Shown here: piece by piece, positions 9,144-18,116 of the stretch
How positions within the stretch are numbered: the stretch's first letter is position 1
Layout of the letters: each line of letters starts with the position of its first letter
Origin: CALBPI01 sp942491885
Lineage (GTDB): Bacteria; Pseudomonadota; Gammaproteobacteria; Steroidobacterales; Woeseiaceae
Length of the DNA stretch: 64,000 nt
Assembly (NCBI GenBank): GCA_942491885.1
Contig: CALOCQ010000002.1
Location: forward strand, 1,426,001-1,490,000
Direction: 5' to 3'
The notes under the pieces: model-generated
Databases searched by the model: none
What the model saw: only the letters and a program-made list of their open reading frames with translations
What the model was told of the DNA's origin: nothing
Translations under genes and position numbers: made by a program

Positions 9144-9877
9144 CCGGTAATTTCCTGTGTTGGTCGGGCGCGGATCGCGTGCTCAAACAGCGTCGCATAG
9201 TGAGGCTCGCATTCTGCCAAAAGCGCGCGCAGATGTTTCGGGAATTCGGCTTTCGCCTGATAGCCCGCGAACCCGGTGCTGCGGTGCACGGCGTGGTACC
9301 AGTGTTTCGCCCAGACGCCATCTTCAGGTCGCGGCCCGGCTTGCCAGTGCAGCATGTCTGGCTGCCAGTCGATGCCGATCGATGTGCACAGTTGGCTCAG
9401 AACCCCGCGCGGGTCGAGCAATAACTGCCGCGAGTCGAGGATCTGCGGTGGGTTGTGCATATCGCGCAGGCGCTCAAGCAGCTCAGCCTGCCTTGCGAGG
9501 CCAGTATCCGCGAGGGTTGCATGGGGCAGTTGTATCGTCAGCGAGGGCAGCATATCGACAGGGTCGCGGATGAGCAGCACGTTGATCGTGTTGGCCAGAA
9601 AGGTATCGGACATGCCGACCAGATGGTGGGCCATGTGCTTCATGAACAATACGGGTTTTGATGCCGGGCGACTCAGAAGGTCGCGCATGATCGCGTCGCC
9701 GTCGTCAGACATTGCAGCGAGAACTTCGTCGCGTCCGGGATGTTGCGCGCCGCTGACGCGCAGATAGTGGGCGTACAGCGGCTCGTCAATAACTTCGCAG
9801 TCGCTGCGTTGCGCGAAGCTATACATCAGCGCCGTCGAGACGTTGCGTGGGCCCGACCAGAGGCAAATTGGTTTCAT
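9140..9877 (-). CDS. Sulfotransferase-family protein
   Basis: 245 residues from the chosen ATG. The N-terminus MKPICLWSGPRNVSTALMYS is the 5'-phosphosulfate-binding loop of PAPS-dependent sulfotransferases, and VLLIRDPVDMLPSL matches the 3'-phosphate-binding strand. An in-frame start 33 codons upstream gives a proline- and cysteine-rich extension that looks non-coding, so the internal ATG at 9877 is preferred. It is coupled by a 4-base overlap to the class IV aminotransferase. Substrate unknown; a role as a PAPS-independent P-loop protein is possible. Confidence 0.8.
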   Translation of the reverse strand: MKPICLWSGPRNVSTALMYSFAQRSDCEVIDEPLYAHYLRVSGAQHPGRDEVLAAMSDDGDAIMRDLLSRPASKPVLFMKHMAHHLVGMSDTFLANTINVLLIRDPVDMLPSLTIQLPHATLADTGLARQAELLERLRDMHNPPQILDSRQLLLDPRGVLSQLCTSIGIDWQPDMLHWQAGPRPEDGVWAKHWYHAVHRSTGFAGYQAKAEFPKHLRALLAECEPHYATLFEHAIRARPTQEITG

Positions 9878-10062
9878 GCTGCCCGCCCGACATGCGCGGC
9901 CGGGACATGGGCCGGGTTCACGGTCGAAAGGGTGCGTTGGGACAGTCGAGTCACGTAATTTCTTGTTGTTTTGCAAACTGCGTCACAAATTTACCATAAC
10001 TGTGTGCCGGTACGGTGCATAGCCACCTAAACTGGCGACGAGTATTTACAGGACGTGTGTCT

Positions 10063-10665
10063 GTGCGAAATGTTTTCTTATTCGGCTTGATTGCCGGCAT
10101 CGCGAGTGTCATCGGGTTTGCCTATGCCGCGCCATTCCTGGTGCAGGACCGGGTGCGCGCCGAAACGCGCGTGCAGACAAACGGTGGGCGGCTTGAAGTG
10201 TTTCAGGTGCGCACCGCCAGCGACATCCTGTCCGAGGCACCCGGCACTGACAGCGACTTGGCGGTTACGCCCAGCAATACCGTCTGGTATCCCGAGCTGG
10301 CACCGTTCGCCGGCTCTGGTTCGCTGTATCGGCTGCGCAACGAAAGCGGCAGCATTATCGGTGTTGCCAGCCGCGTGCGTGCCATGCGCGACGACGCCGA
10401 TGTCGAATGGGTCTTGCACATCCCGGCACGCGGCACTATCGCTTTGACAGGCGTCAGTGTTGATTCTGCCGAAGTCGGTACGCTGCGCGTCGGCGTCGGT
10501 GAGTTTGTTGGTCTGGCCGGCGATTGGGAGGCCAATCTCGGTAGCGACGGCATCTGGCAGATCCGCACTATTGTTCGATCGGCAACCGAAGAGGATGAGT
10601 TTGTCGAGGCGCGAGATGCCGGGGCGAGCGATGTCCAGCCTATCGATGAGGGAGCTGCGTCATGA
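10063..10665 (+). CDS. Unknown membrane-anchored protein, paralogue 1 of a tandem pair
   Basis: About 200 residues: an uncleaved N-terminal helix (VRNVFLFGLIAGIASVIGFA) then an extracytoplasmic beta-rich domain. Start is placed at the GTG at 10063 because AGGA lies 9 bases upstream; a GTG at 10015 would lengthen it by 16 residues. The segment GVGEFVGLAGDW near residue 160 recurs as SGEYAGLTGTA in the next gene, and both keep the same general layout, so the two are diverged duplicates. The GE-x-x-GL-x-G motif recalls small allene-oxide-cyclase-like barrels, which is only a guess. Confidence 0.65.
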   Translation: MRNVFLFGLIAGIASVIGFAYAAPFLVQDRVRAETRVQTNGGRLEVFQVRTASDILSEAPGTDSDLAVTPSNTVWYPELAPFAGSGSLYRLRNESGSIIGVASRVRAMRDDADVEWVLHIPARGTIALTGVSVDSAEVGTLRVGVGEFVGLAGDWEANLGSDGIWQIRTIVRSATEEDEFVEARDAGASDVQPIDEGAAS

Positions 10666-11306
10666 AGCCGTTGATCACGCTCCTCACCGGTTTCATTGTC
10701 GGTGCACTATTGTGCGCAGCTTTGTTGTTGCTGAACCCTATGTTTGACGGTTCGCCGGCGAATGATTCGCGCGGCTCGCCGTTGGCGCTTACGGTCGCGG
10801 GGCAGGGTGCCGTCACGGTCATGCAAAACGCCACTGGCTACCCCTGGGTTGCCCCGGTTCCTGCAGCCGCCGTTGCGCCGCTGGTTGATGGTTCACGCAG
10901 CCATGTTGCGGTGATGCTCTCATCGACGCGCGACGCTGACACCGTTGCCTACATCACCCGCGTGTCGACGCTCAACCGCAGCGGGCGTCCGTTGTTCGGC
11001 GAGGTCATCGAGCACTCGCTCTGGCACGTGGTCATGCCAGGCAAAGGTTCATTCATCGTCGACGCCGAGGATGACCTGTGGGGATTCGCGCGCGAGCTGG
11101 CGGTGCCGATGTTGCGCGGCGAGACCTGGCGCGGCAAGTTGGCGTTCGAGACCACGATCGGTCCGGGCCGTCGGGCTCAGGTATTTGGTGTAAGCGGTGA
11201 ATATGCAGGGCTAACCGGCACGGCAACGACGACCCAAACGGTGCGCGAGGTCTCAACGCGCGCGGGGCTCACCGACGCCGAGGCGACGCTATTCGTCGAC
11301 TTCTGA
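10662..11306 (+). CDS. Unknown membrane-anchored protein, paralogue 2 of a tandem pair
   Basis: 214 residues; overlaps the upstream gene by 4 bases (ATGA). The N-terminal transmembrane anchor MKPLITLLTGFIVGALLCAA is followed by a predicted periplasmic domain with little helix. It shares with its neighbour the pattern of an R-V motif near mid-protein, an H-x-V/I-P/M-x-x-G strand and the GE-x-x-GL-x-G turn. No cysteine pair, lipobox or catalytic signature is visible in the mature part. I do not recognise the family; physical association of the two products is inferred from coupling. Confidence 0.65.
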   Translation: MKPLITLLTGFIVGALLCAALLLLNPMFDGSPANDSRGSPLALTVAGQGAVTVMQNATGYPWVAPVPAAAVAPLVDGSRSHVAVMLSSTRDADTVAYITRVSTLNRSGRPLFGEVIEHSLWHVVMPGKGSFIVDAEDDLWGFARELAVPMLRGETWRGKLAFETTIGPGRRAQVFGVSGEYAGLTGTATTTQTVREVSTRAGLTDAEATLFVDF

Positions 11307-11315
11307 TCGGACGGA

Positions 11316-12545
11316 TCAGGCGGGCCAGGTCGTGGCCGCGTCTTTCAGCGATTGCTCGGGGTCCGCGAGCACCTCAGCAGGAATTCTTGCGCCGGCCGCA
11401 ACGGCGGGCTTCGAGAACATGAATTCGCGCGGGCTATTAACCGCATCTACGGCAATCAACCGGCCTTCGCGCAGATAAAAGCAGGCGAACTTCTGGTCAT
11501 CGACGCTGCCGCGCACCACTGTCTGGTCGTAGCCGTCGGTGAGCCCGACGATCTGCAGCTTGAGGTCATATTGATCGGACCAGAACCACGGCACTTGCAC
11601 ATAAGCACGTTGCTCGCCACACAGCGTTGCCGCCGCGGTGCGCGCCTGCTCCAATGCGTTGGGTACGGATTCCAGGCGCAAGCGGCGTTTTAGCAACGGG
11701 TTCGGATGATTGGTGCAATCGCCGATCGCCAGCACGTCGGGGTCGTCCGTCTGGCAATACTCATCGACCAGAATTCCGTTGTCGCATGCGATGCCGGCGT
11801 CGCTGGCCAGCGATGTGTTGGGCAGAATGCCGATGCCGACAATCGCAAGGTCCGCCCCAAGATCACGCCCGTCCGATAACGACACGGCACTGATATGCTG
11901 GTCGCCGACAAACGACAACACTTCGCAATGCGTGTGAATGTCGACGCCTGCGTCGCGGTGCACGTGTTCGTAGAAGTCGGAAATCTCGGCCGACGCGACG
12001 CGGCTGAGAAGTCGCGGTGTCTGCTCGACAAGGTGAACCTCCAGACCGGCCTTGACCGCGATTGCCGCGACCTCGAGACCGATGTAGCCGCCGCCGACGA
12101 TGATCAGGCGCTTGTCGGGCGCAAATTCTTCGCGGATCGCGTCGACATCGCGTGTCGTGCGCAGGTAGTGGATGCCCGCCAGGTCACTGCCGGGGACATT
12201 CAGCGTGCGCACGCGGCTGCCGGTCGCGATGACCAGCTTGTCCCAGTTCAGCGTGCTGCCGTCGTCGAGGCTCGCGGTCTTCGCGTCGCGATCAATTGCG
12301 ACGACCGTGCGCCCGAGTACCAGCTGTATGTCGTTATCGGCATAAAACTGCAGTGGCTTGACCAGCAGGCGGTCGCTCTCGAGCTCGCCGGACAGATATT
12401 TCTTTGACAGCGGCGGGCGCTGGTAGGGCGGTATCGATTCTTCGCCAACAATGGTGATGGGCCCATCGAACCCGGACTGGCGCAGTGACACGGCCAGCTG
12501 TCCGGCAGCATGGCCGGCTCCGATCACAAGTACCTGTATCGTCAT
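11316..12545 (-). CDS. FAD-dependent ferredoxin/rubredoxin reductase-like oxidoreductase
   Basis: 409-residue two-dinucleotide-fold flavoprotein. The FAD site is VLVIGAGHAAGQLA at the N-terminus, the NAD(P)H site is IIVGGGYIGLEVA (about 150-162), and VLAIGDCTNHPN is the second FAD motif. PPYQRPPLSKKYL is characteristic of reductases that feed electrons to ferredoxins of dioxygenases and P450s. The family normally pairs with a ferredoxin and an oxygenase, and neither is adjacent. It follows an SDR gene on the same strand with a 32-base gap. Confidence 0.9.
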   Translation of the reverse strand: MTIQVLVIGAGHAAGQLAVSLRQSGFDGPITIVGEESIPPYQRPPLSKKYLSGELESDRLLVKPLQFYADNDIQLVLGRTVVAIDRDAKTASLDDGSTLNWDKLVIATGSRVRTLNVPGSDLAGIHYLRTTRDVDAIREEFAPDKRLIIVGGGYIGLEVAAIAVKAGLEVHLVEQTPRLLSRVASAEISDFYEHVHRDAGVDIHTHCEVLSFVGDQHISAVSLSDGRDLGADLAIVGIGILPNTSLASDAGIACDNGILVDEYCQTDDPDVLAIGDCTNHPNPLLKRRLRLESVPNALEQARTAAATLCGEQRAYVQVPWFWSDQYDLKLQIVGLTDGYDQTVVRGSVDDQKFACFYLREGRLIAVDAVNSPREFMFSKPAVAAGARIPAEVLADPEQSLKDAATTWPA

Positions 12546-12577
12546 TATGTGTCACGCACCCGTACGGGCCGCGTCTC

Positions 12578-13345
12578 CTACATTGCGCTGATGCCGCCGT
12601 CGACGCGCATCTCGGCGCCGGTCATGAACTTCGACTCGTCCGATGCCAGATACAGCACCGCATAGGCGACGTCGTCCGGCTCGCCGACCCGGCCGATCGG
12701 GATTTGCTTGCCAAGTTTTTCGAGCAGCAAATCGCGGTCGTTGTGGAAGTCCATGCCGTCGAGAATCGGTGTGTCGATGAATACCGGGTGCACGGAGTTA
12801 CAGCGAATATTGTTGCGCGATCTGGCGCAATCCAGTGCGATGGATTTCGACAGATGGCGCACCGCGGCCTTGGCGGAGTTGTAGGCGGCGTAGTTGTAGC
12901 CCGCGATGATGCCGGCGATCGATGAGATGTTGACGATGCTGCCACCGCCTGATTCGGCCATCAACGGGATCGCATATTTGCAGCCCAGAAAAACCGAATC
13001 GACGTCGACTTCGTGGACGCGCTTCCAGTTCTCGAGTGTCTCTTCGACAACGCCGCCGATCGATCCGATGCCGGCGTTGTTAACAAGAATGTTCAGACCG
13101 CCGAGCGACTTGGCCCTGGCGATGGCTTCCTGCCATTGTTCCGGGCTTGTGACGTCGTGCGCCATGGCTGCTGCTGCGCCGGCCCGGGTCTGATTGATCG
13201 ACTCGGCGACCTGTTGCACGCCATCCGCATTGATGTCGGTGAGCAGCACCGTCGCGCCTTCTTTCGCCAGCATTCTGGAGATCGCCTCGCCCAGCCCCTG
13301 TGCGGCACCGGTAACCAGTGCAATCTTTCCCGCCACTCTGTCCAT
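12578..13345 (-). CDS. Short-chain dehydrogenase/reductase
   Basis: 255-residue classical SDR. It has the cofactor motif TGAAQGLG near residue 13, NNAG around 88, the catalytic serine in IVNISSIAG, and the YNYAAYNSAK Tyr/Lys pair. An acidic residue after the second strand (LLTDINADG) predicts NAD rather than NADP. The C-terminus GAEMRVDGGISAM is typical of the hydroxysteroid and 3-oxoacyl subgroup. The ATG at 13345 is chosen because upstream in-frame sequence overlaps the divergent qor promoter region. Substrate unknown. Confidence 0.9.
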   Translation of the reverse strand: MDRVAGKIALVTGAAQGLGEAISRMLAKEGATVLLTDINADGVQQVAESINQTRAGAAAAMAHDVTSPEQWQEAIARAKSLGGLNILVNNAGIGSIGGVVEETLENWKRVHEVDVDSVFLGCKYAIPLMAESGGGSIVNISSIAGIIAGYNYAAYNSAKAAVRHLSKSIALDCARSRNNIRCNSVHPVFIDTPILDGMDFHNDRDLLLEKLGKQIPIGRVGEPDDVAYAVLYLASDESKFMTGAEMRVDGGISAM

Positions 13346-13415
13346 GCATGTCCACCCGTTTGTTAAGCGTCTGATATTGTACGGGGATGTCTTGGTGGCT
13401 GCAGCGGAGAATGGC

Positions 13416-14414
13416 ATGGCGGGAGCAGGTGAAATAACGAGTCGGGCGATTCGTGTGCATGCATTCGGCGGGCCGGAGGCGATGCGGCTCGAAAGCGTCG
13501 TTGTGCCCGCCCCGGGCGACGGCGAAGTCCGGGTGCGCCACACCGCCATCGGCGTTAACTTCATCGATACTTATCATCGCAGCGGGCTTTATCCGCTGAG
13601 CTTGCCGACCGGGCTCGGCAGCGAGGCCGCCGGGGTTGTTGATGCCGTCGGTTCGGGCGTCGAGGGCTTCGCGCCCGGACAGCGCGTCGTGTACACGGGT
13701 CGCGGGCCTGCAGACGGCTACAGCGAGATGCGTAATCTGCCCGCGGACTGGTTGTTGCCGATCCCGGACCATGTCAGTGACGAGATCGCCGCCGCCGCAC
13801 TACTGAAAGGTCTGACCGCGTGGTTCTTGCTGCACCGCAGCTACGTCGTGCAGTCCGGCGACTGGGTGCTCATCCACGCGGCCTCGGGCGGTGTCGGTCA
13901 GATCGCCACACAATGGGCGAGCGCGCTGGGCGCCAATGTCATCGCCGTCGTCGGCAACAACGAAAAGGCCATTCTCGCAAGCCAGAACGGCGCCCGGCAT
14001 GTGCTGCAGAGCGCGCCGGGGGAACTTGCACCGCGGGTGCGTGAACTGACCGAAGGCAAGGGCGTTCGTGTGGTCTACGACTCGGTCGGCAAGGACACGA
14101 TGTTCGACTCGCTGGACTGCCTCGCGCCGCACGGCTTCATGGTTAGCTACGGTAATGCTTCGGGCCCGGCACCGGCGGTTGCGCCGCTGGAGTTGGCGAA
14201 GCGCGGGTCTCTGTATCTGACCCGGCCGGTGTTGTTTGATTTCATCCCGACGCCTGAGGCGCGCCTTGCCGCGAGCGATTTATTGTTCTCGAAGATCGCC
14301 GATGGAACGCTCCGCGTTGCCGTTAACCAGCGCTTTAAGCTCGCCGATGCCGCCAAGGCACACGAGGCTCTGGAGTCGCGCGCCACCATTGGCGCAACGA
14401 TTCTCGTGCCCTGA
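13416..14414 (+). CDS. qor: Quinone oxidoreductase, zinc-independent MDR family
   Basis: 332 residues; NADPH:quinone oxidoreductase-like. The N-terminal GroES-like domain contains IGVNFIDTYHRSGLY, diagnostic of the QOR subgroup, and the nucleotide fold has HAASGGVGQIATQWA. The zinc-binding cysteines and histidines of alcohol dehydrogenases are absent. GGAGA lies 5 bases before the ATG at 13416. Longer in-frame reading back to 13194 overlaps the SDR on the other strand and is rejected. It likely reduces quinones or enones for detoxification. Confidence 0.9.
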   Translation: MAGAGEITSRAIRVHAFGGPEAMRLESVVVPAPGDGEVRVRHTAIGVNFIDTYHRSGLYPLSLPTGLGSEAAGVVDAVGSGVEGFAPGQRVVYTGRGPADGYSEMRNLPADWLLPIPDHVSDEIAAAALLKGLTAWFLLHRSYVVQSGDWVLIHAASGGVGQIATQWASALGANVIAVVGNNEKAILASQNGARHVLQSAPGELAPRVRELTEGKGVRVVYDSVGKDTMFDSLDCLAPHGFMVSYGNASGPAPAVAPLELAKRGSLYLTRPVLFDFIPTPEARLAASDLLFSKIADGTLRVAVNQRFKLADAAKAHEALESRATIGATILVP

Positions 14415-14417
14415 CAC

Positions 14418-14729
14418 TTACAGTCGGCGCACGCCGCCTCGCGCGCTGATGATGAAGCGGGCGCGGTGGGTTACGTGTTGTGGGCTGACTGGCCCGAGGT
14501 GTTCCGACTCGCTGCCGGTCTGGCCGTCGCTTGATAAGCTGACCGCGTCCGGGCCGATAGTCTTAATGCGTTTTATCAGCGCGCCGAGGCCGGGGTGCTG
14601 GACGCAGACAACATGGTCGCTGGTGAGCTCTTGCACCGCGCCGGCGGAGATCCGCCGGCCGATGACAAAATCGCCGTCCGCGAGCGTCGGCAGCATGCTG
14701 CGGCCGCGCACCCGGAACAACTTGTACAT
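14418..14729 (-). CDS. sodX: Nickel-type superoxide dismutase maturation protease
   Basis: 103-residue S26/S24-like peptidase with a Ser-Lys dyad: Ser11 in RGRSMLPTL and Lys53 in ALIKRIK. It is short, has no transmembrane anchor, and lies 6 bases downstream of sodN, the usual arrangement for the protease that removes the SodN leader so that the mature enzyme begins with the nickel-binding histidine. Assignment rests on both the motif and the neighbour; a generic signal-peptidase-like protein is unlikely here. Confidence 0.9.
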   Translation of the reverse strand: MYKLFRVRGRSMLPTLADGDFVIGRRISAGAVQELTSDHVVCVQHPGLGALIKRIKTIGPDAVSLSSDGQTGSESEHLGPVSPQHVTHRARFIISARGGVRRL

Positions 14730-14735
14730 GATGTA

Positions 14736-15233
14736 TTACAGGACCGGGTAAACCGTCTCGAGTGAAGGCTTGTAAGGGCATTCGGCGCGCTTGGTTTTGA
14801 CGCCTTTGGTGTCCCAGAACATTTCCGCGAATTCGTTGCACAGCTCGACGAGCTTCAGCGCATCGTCGCGGCTGACGCCCTGTTTGCATTTGCTGGCCGC
14901 CATCATGATGTTGTGGACCAGCGTGTGCGCGTTCGGGAATTTCTCGAACTGCGGTGCCTTGAGGTAGTCGCCCCAGATCACGCGCACGTCGTGCTTGACA
15001 CTTTCGGCGTGCTCTTCTTTCTGCATGACGCAGCGGCCCATCGTGTTGTGATAGGCGATGTTGCTGTCCGGCTTGTGGCCTTCGAGTTCTTCCATGATGT
15101 CGATCATGCGAACAACCGTCAGCGCGGAGATCAGCAGCGGCGCCGGGTCGTAGATCGCGCAGGGCACGTCACAATGTGCGTCTACGATGTCTGCTTTGTC
15201 GCCGGCCAGTTTGTCTATAAGTCCATGTAACAT
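14736..15233 (-). CDS. sodN: Nickel superoxide dismutase precursor
   Basis: 165 residues. The nickel hook HCDVPCAIYDP starts at residue 20: His20 (N-terminal amine and imidazole after processing), Cys21 and Cys25 are the ligands, and Tyr28 is the conserved second-shell tyrosine. The 19-residue leader must be removed to create the active site, by SodX encoded next door. The rest is the four-helix bundle, including VIWGDYLKAPQFEKFP, which matches the Streptomyces-type DYFKPPHFEKYP. The hook differs from the commoner HCDLPCGVYDP at two positions. AGGAG lies 8 bases before the ATG. It dismutates superoxide in the cytoplasm. Confidence 0.96.
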   Translation of the reverse strand: MLHGLIDKLAGDKADIVDAHCDVPCAIYDPAPLLISALTVVRMIDIMEELEGHKPDSNIAYHNTMGRCVMQKEEHAESVKHDVRVIWGDYLKAPQFEKFPNAHTLVHNIMMAASKCKQGVSRDDALKLVELCNEFAEMFWDTKGVKTKRAECPYKPSLETVYPVL

Positions 15234-15271
15234 GGGTTCGATCTCCTGAAATTAGGTTCAAATTTGTATGT

Positions 15272-17578
15272 TTAGTTTGCCTGATTCGCTGTATCAGTGC
15301 GAGTGCCAAACCGCTCGTCAAGCGCGATCACAAGCCAAGGCAGCATCACCAGGTCGTAGATTACCGCGCTGGAGACGACGATTGCGATCATCACGCCGGA
15401 CGTTACGTTCAGGTTGAAGTCGGAGGTGGCCAGCACCAGAAAACCGGCGGTCAGCGTAATTGAGGTGACAATCAGCGCGCGTGCAACGGTGGTGATTGCG
15501 TAGCGCATGGCATCGGTCGGCGCCAGGCCCTGTTCGCGGCGCGCCTGTAGATACTTAGTCAACAGATAGACCGTGTCGTCGACGACGATGCCGATCGTCA
15601 TACTGAACACCACAGCGGCGGCCAGATTGATATGGCCAACGAGCAGCCCCCAGATGCCGAACGCGATGGCCGCGGGCAGAAGGTTCGGAATCAGGCTCAT
15701 CAGGCCAAACTTGAATGAGCGCAGCGTCACGATGAGCGTCAATGTGATCAGCCCGAGCGCTAGCAATGAGCCTGTCAGCATGGCGTTAATGTTGCGCTGG
15801 CCGATGTTGGCCCACGAGACATCGGCGCCGGCGCCGGGCGTCAGCAGGTGCGGTGCGTTATCGGCAAGCCAGCGCTGCGCGCGCGCCTCCAGCTCGACGA
15901 TGCCGCTGGTGCGCTCGCCGCCGATGCGCACATCGATACGCATCGTCGACTTGTCGAAGCTCAGTTGATTGTTCAGGTCGAGCCCGAACGGCAGAGACAT
16001 TTCGTAGAGCAGCAAATACTGAGCGGCCAGGTCGGCGCGGTCCGGCAGGATGCGCCACGCGGGGTCGTCGTCATGCAGGTCTTCGTTGAGCCGCTTCAAT
16101 GTCTCGGTGAAGCCCGCGACATAAATAACTTCGGGCTGCGCGCGCGCCCACTCCATGAACGCATTCACATCCGTCAGATACGCAGGGTCGGTAATGCCGT
16201 TCGGCTTGCCGCTGTCGAACGCGAAACTCATGACAAACGGACCGGTCAGGTTCTCTATCGTGAAGTCCGCGGCCTGGCGTAACGGCAGGTCGGTCGAGAA
16301 ATATTCGATGAAGTCATCCTCGAGCGAATTGCGCGGCGCGAAGCTGACGATGATCAGTGCGATCGCGCCGAACGTCAGTCCGAGCACACGCCGCCGGCGT
16401 ACAAGTACATCAGCAAGCCTGGCCATTGTCGATTCACTGCTGTGACTGACCTGGCGGAACGGCAGTCGCAGTAACAGGGCCGGGATAAGGAACAGCGTGC
16501 AGATGAGTGCGACAACAACACCCATGGCAACGATATTGCCGAGATCGCGGAACGGCGGGACTTCGCTGTAGTTCAGGCCGAGGAAGCCGATGCCTGTGGT
16601 CAACGTCGTCAGCAGGATGGGTTGCAGGTTCAGCGACAGCGCGTCGCGCAGGGCTTCGACGCGCGCGGAACCACTGCGATAGCGCGCCAGGAAAATACTC
16701 AGCATATGTACCGCATCGGCGACCGCGAGTGTCATTACGATGCTCGGTACGGCGACCGTCGCCGCGTTCAAACGGAAGCCGAGAAAGCCCGCGATACCCA
16801 GCGTTGCGACGATGCTGGTCGCAACAATGACGAGCACCGCGATGGTCGCCGATATCGAGCGCAGCGCGAGCGTGAGAATCGTGATGACGATGGCGACAAC
16901 AATCGGAATAAAGCGGAAGAAGTCGTTGATCGACAATTCGTCGAAGGTCTGGTCACCGATCGCCGAGCCCAGCAGGTAGATGTCGATGTCGGGATAGGCT
17001 TGCGCGTAACGCTGCCGCAAGTCGCGTGCATAGCCTGCGATTTCCGGTACCGCGATCTCGTCATTCTCCGGCATGTTGAGCAGCACGCTGACCGCGGCCA
17101 CATGCCCGCTCGGCGACACCCAGCGGTACACGAGCTCGGGCTCGGCCAGTGCGACCTCGCGAATCTCGCTCAGCTGCGCATCACTGACGCTGTCCGCCGG
17201 CGGCACAAGATCGGCCACCCGCAACTCGTCGTCGCTGGACTCGGTGTGCTGGTAGTTCACCAGCGAGTCGACGCGACGCGCGTACGGAATTCGCCAGCCC
17301 TCATCCGTCAATTCATGCAGTAGGCGAACAGCAGGTTTCGTGAACACATCACCGCTGGCCGGGGCGATGACGAACATGACGTTATCGGTGCGCCCGAACT
17401 GCGCGGTCAGCGCCTGCTCGGCGATATAATTCGGGTTGTCGTCGTCGAAGAAGATGGAGTCGTCGGTTTCAAGCTTGAGCTGCGTTAGCCCGAGCGCCAT
17501 TGCAACCACGAATACCATCGTGCCTGCCGCCGCCAGCGTGCTGTTGCGCACCAGCCAGTCGACGAAGCGTGTACTCAA
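15272..17578 (-). CDS. RND superfamily exporter (MMPL type)
   Basis: About 768 residues, with a layout of one helix, a large periplasmic loop, five helices, and then the same again: twelve predicted helices in two repeats. The segment SMTIGIVVDDTVYLLTKY carries the acidic proton-relay region of the MMPL/HpnN-type exporters. No ATG fits the N-terminus; a TTG at 17578, 8 bases after the csaA stop, gives the expected start just before the first helix (LSTRFVDWLV). Starts further upstream read through csaA and are rejected. Probably exports lipids or hydrophobic compounds; substrate unknown. Confidence 0.85.
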   Translation of the reverse strand: MSTRFVDWLVRNSTLAAAGTMVFVVAMALGLTQLKLETDDSIFFDDDNPNYIAEQALTAQFGRTDNVMFVIAPASGDVFTKPAVRLLHELTDEGWRIPYARRVDSLVNYQHTESSDDELRVADLVPPADSVSDAQLSEIREVALAEPELVYRWVSPSGHVAAVSVLLNMPENDEIAVPEIAGYARDLRQRYAQAYPDIDIYLLGSAIGDQTFDELSINDFFRFIPIVVAIVITILTLALRSISATIAVLVIVATSIVATLGIAGFLGFRLNAATVAVPSIVMTLAVADAVHMLSIFLARYRSGSARVEALRDALSLNLQPILLTTLTTGIGFLGLNYSEVPPFRDLGNIVAMGVVVALICTLFLIPALLLRLPFRQVSHSSESTMARLADVLVRRRRVLGLTFGAIALIIVSFAPRNSLEDDFIEYFSTDLPLRQAADFTIENLTGPFVMSFAFDSGKPNGITDPAYLTDVNAFMEWARAQPEVIYVAGFTETLKRLNEDLHDDDPAWRILPDRADLAAQYLLLYEMSLPFGLDLNNQLSFDKSTMRIDVRIGGERTSGIVELEARAQRWLADNAPHLLTPGAGADVSWANIGQRNINAMLTGSLLALGLITLTLIVTLRSFKFGLMSLIPNLLPAAIAFGIWGLLVGHINLAAAVVFSMTIGIVVDDTVYLLTKYLQARREQGLAPTDAMRYAITTVARALIVTSITLTAGFLVLATSDFNLNVTSGVMIAIVVSSAVIYDLVMLPWLVIALDERFGTRTDTANQAN

Positions 17579-17585
17579 TGGTGTA

Positions 17586-17921
17586 TCAGGCAAGCCGCGC
17601 ACCGTTCGGAACCGGCGAGTCCGGCGACACGAGCACGACCGCGCCATCCTCACGATGGATGCCGGTAACCAGACATTGTGACTGCAACGGACCAATCTGT
17701 TTCGGCGGGAAATTCACAACTGCGAGCACCTGGCGTCCCAGCAGCTCATCGGGCTGATACAGATCGGTGACCTGCGCGCTCGACTTGAGCACGCCGATTG
17801 GCACACCGAAATCGATGTGCAACACGTAAGCGGGTTTACGCGCCTGCTCGAATTGCGTCGCCGACACCACGGTGCCCGCGCGTAACTCGACCTTCTGGAA
17901 ATCGTCCCAGTCGATTGTCAT
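17586..17921 (-). CDS. csaA: CsaA-type tRNA-binding chaperone
   Basis: 111 residues forming a single EMAP/Trbp111-like OB fold with the family landmarks DFQKVELRAGTV near the N-terminus and AVVNFPPKQIGPLQS. In the family the dimer binds tRNA or unfolded protein and has been linked to secretion. It lies 8 bases upstream of the RND exporter start and is likely cotranscribed with it. Confidence 0.93.
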   Translation of the reverse strand: MTIDWDDFQKVELRAGTVVSATQFEQARKPAYVLHIDFGVPIGVLKSSAQVTDLYQPDELLGRQVLAVVNFPPKQIGPLQSQCLVTGIHREDGAVVLVSPDSPVPNGARLA

Positions 17922-18116
17922 CAGAGTTGCCTGTACATTGGGTTGGTAACGCGTCCAACCTGTTTGGTGCTGCGGCCTCGTTGCTGAGTGCCGACAGATT
18001 CGAAGCTAAAGCAGGATTGTAAACGACTTGGCGTTTGCTTTTGACCTATCTCCTGTGAACCTGCCGCGTGCCACCCTCGTGTCTAACTTTTCTATGTTCC
18101 AAAGTCCGAATACCTT

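Noticed and set aside
13194..13415. Upstream extension of the quinone oxidoreductase
   Set aside because: This stretch is largely antisense to the SDR gene on the other strand, which has catalytic motifs; GGAGA and ATG at 13416 fit the family start.
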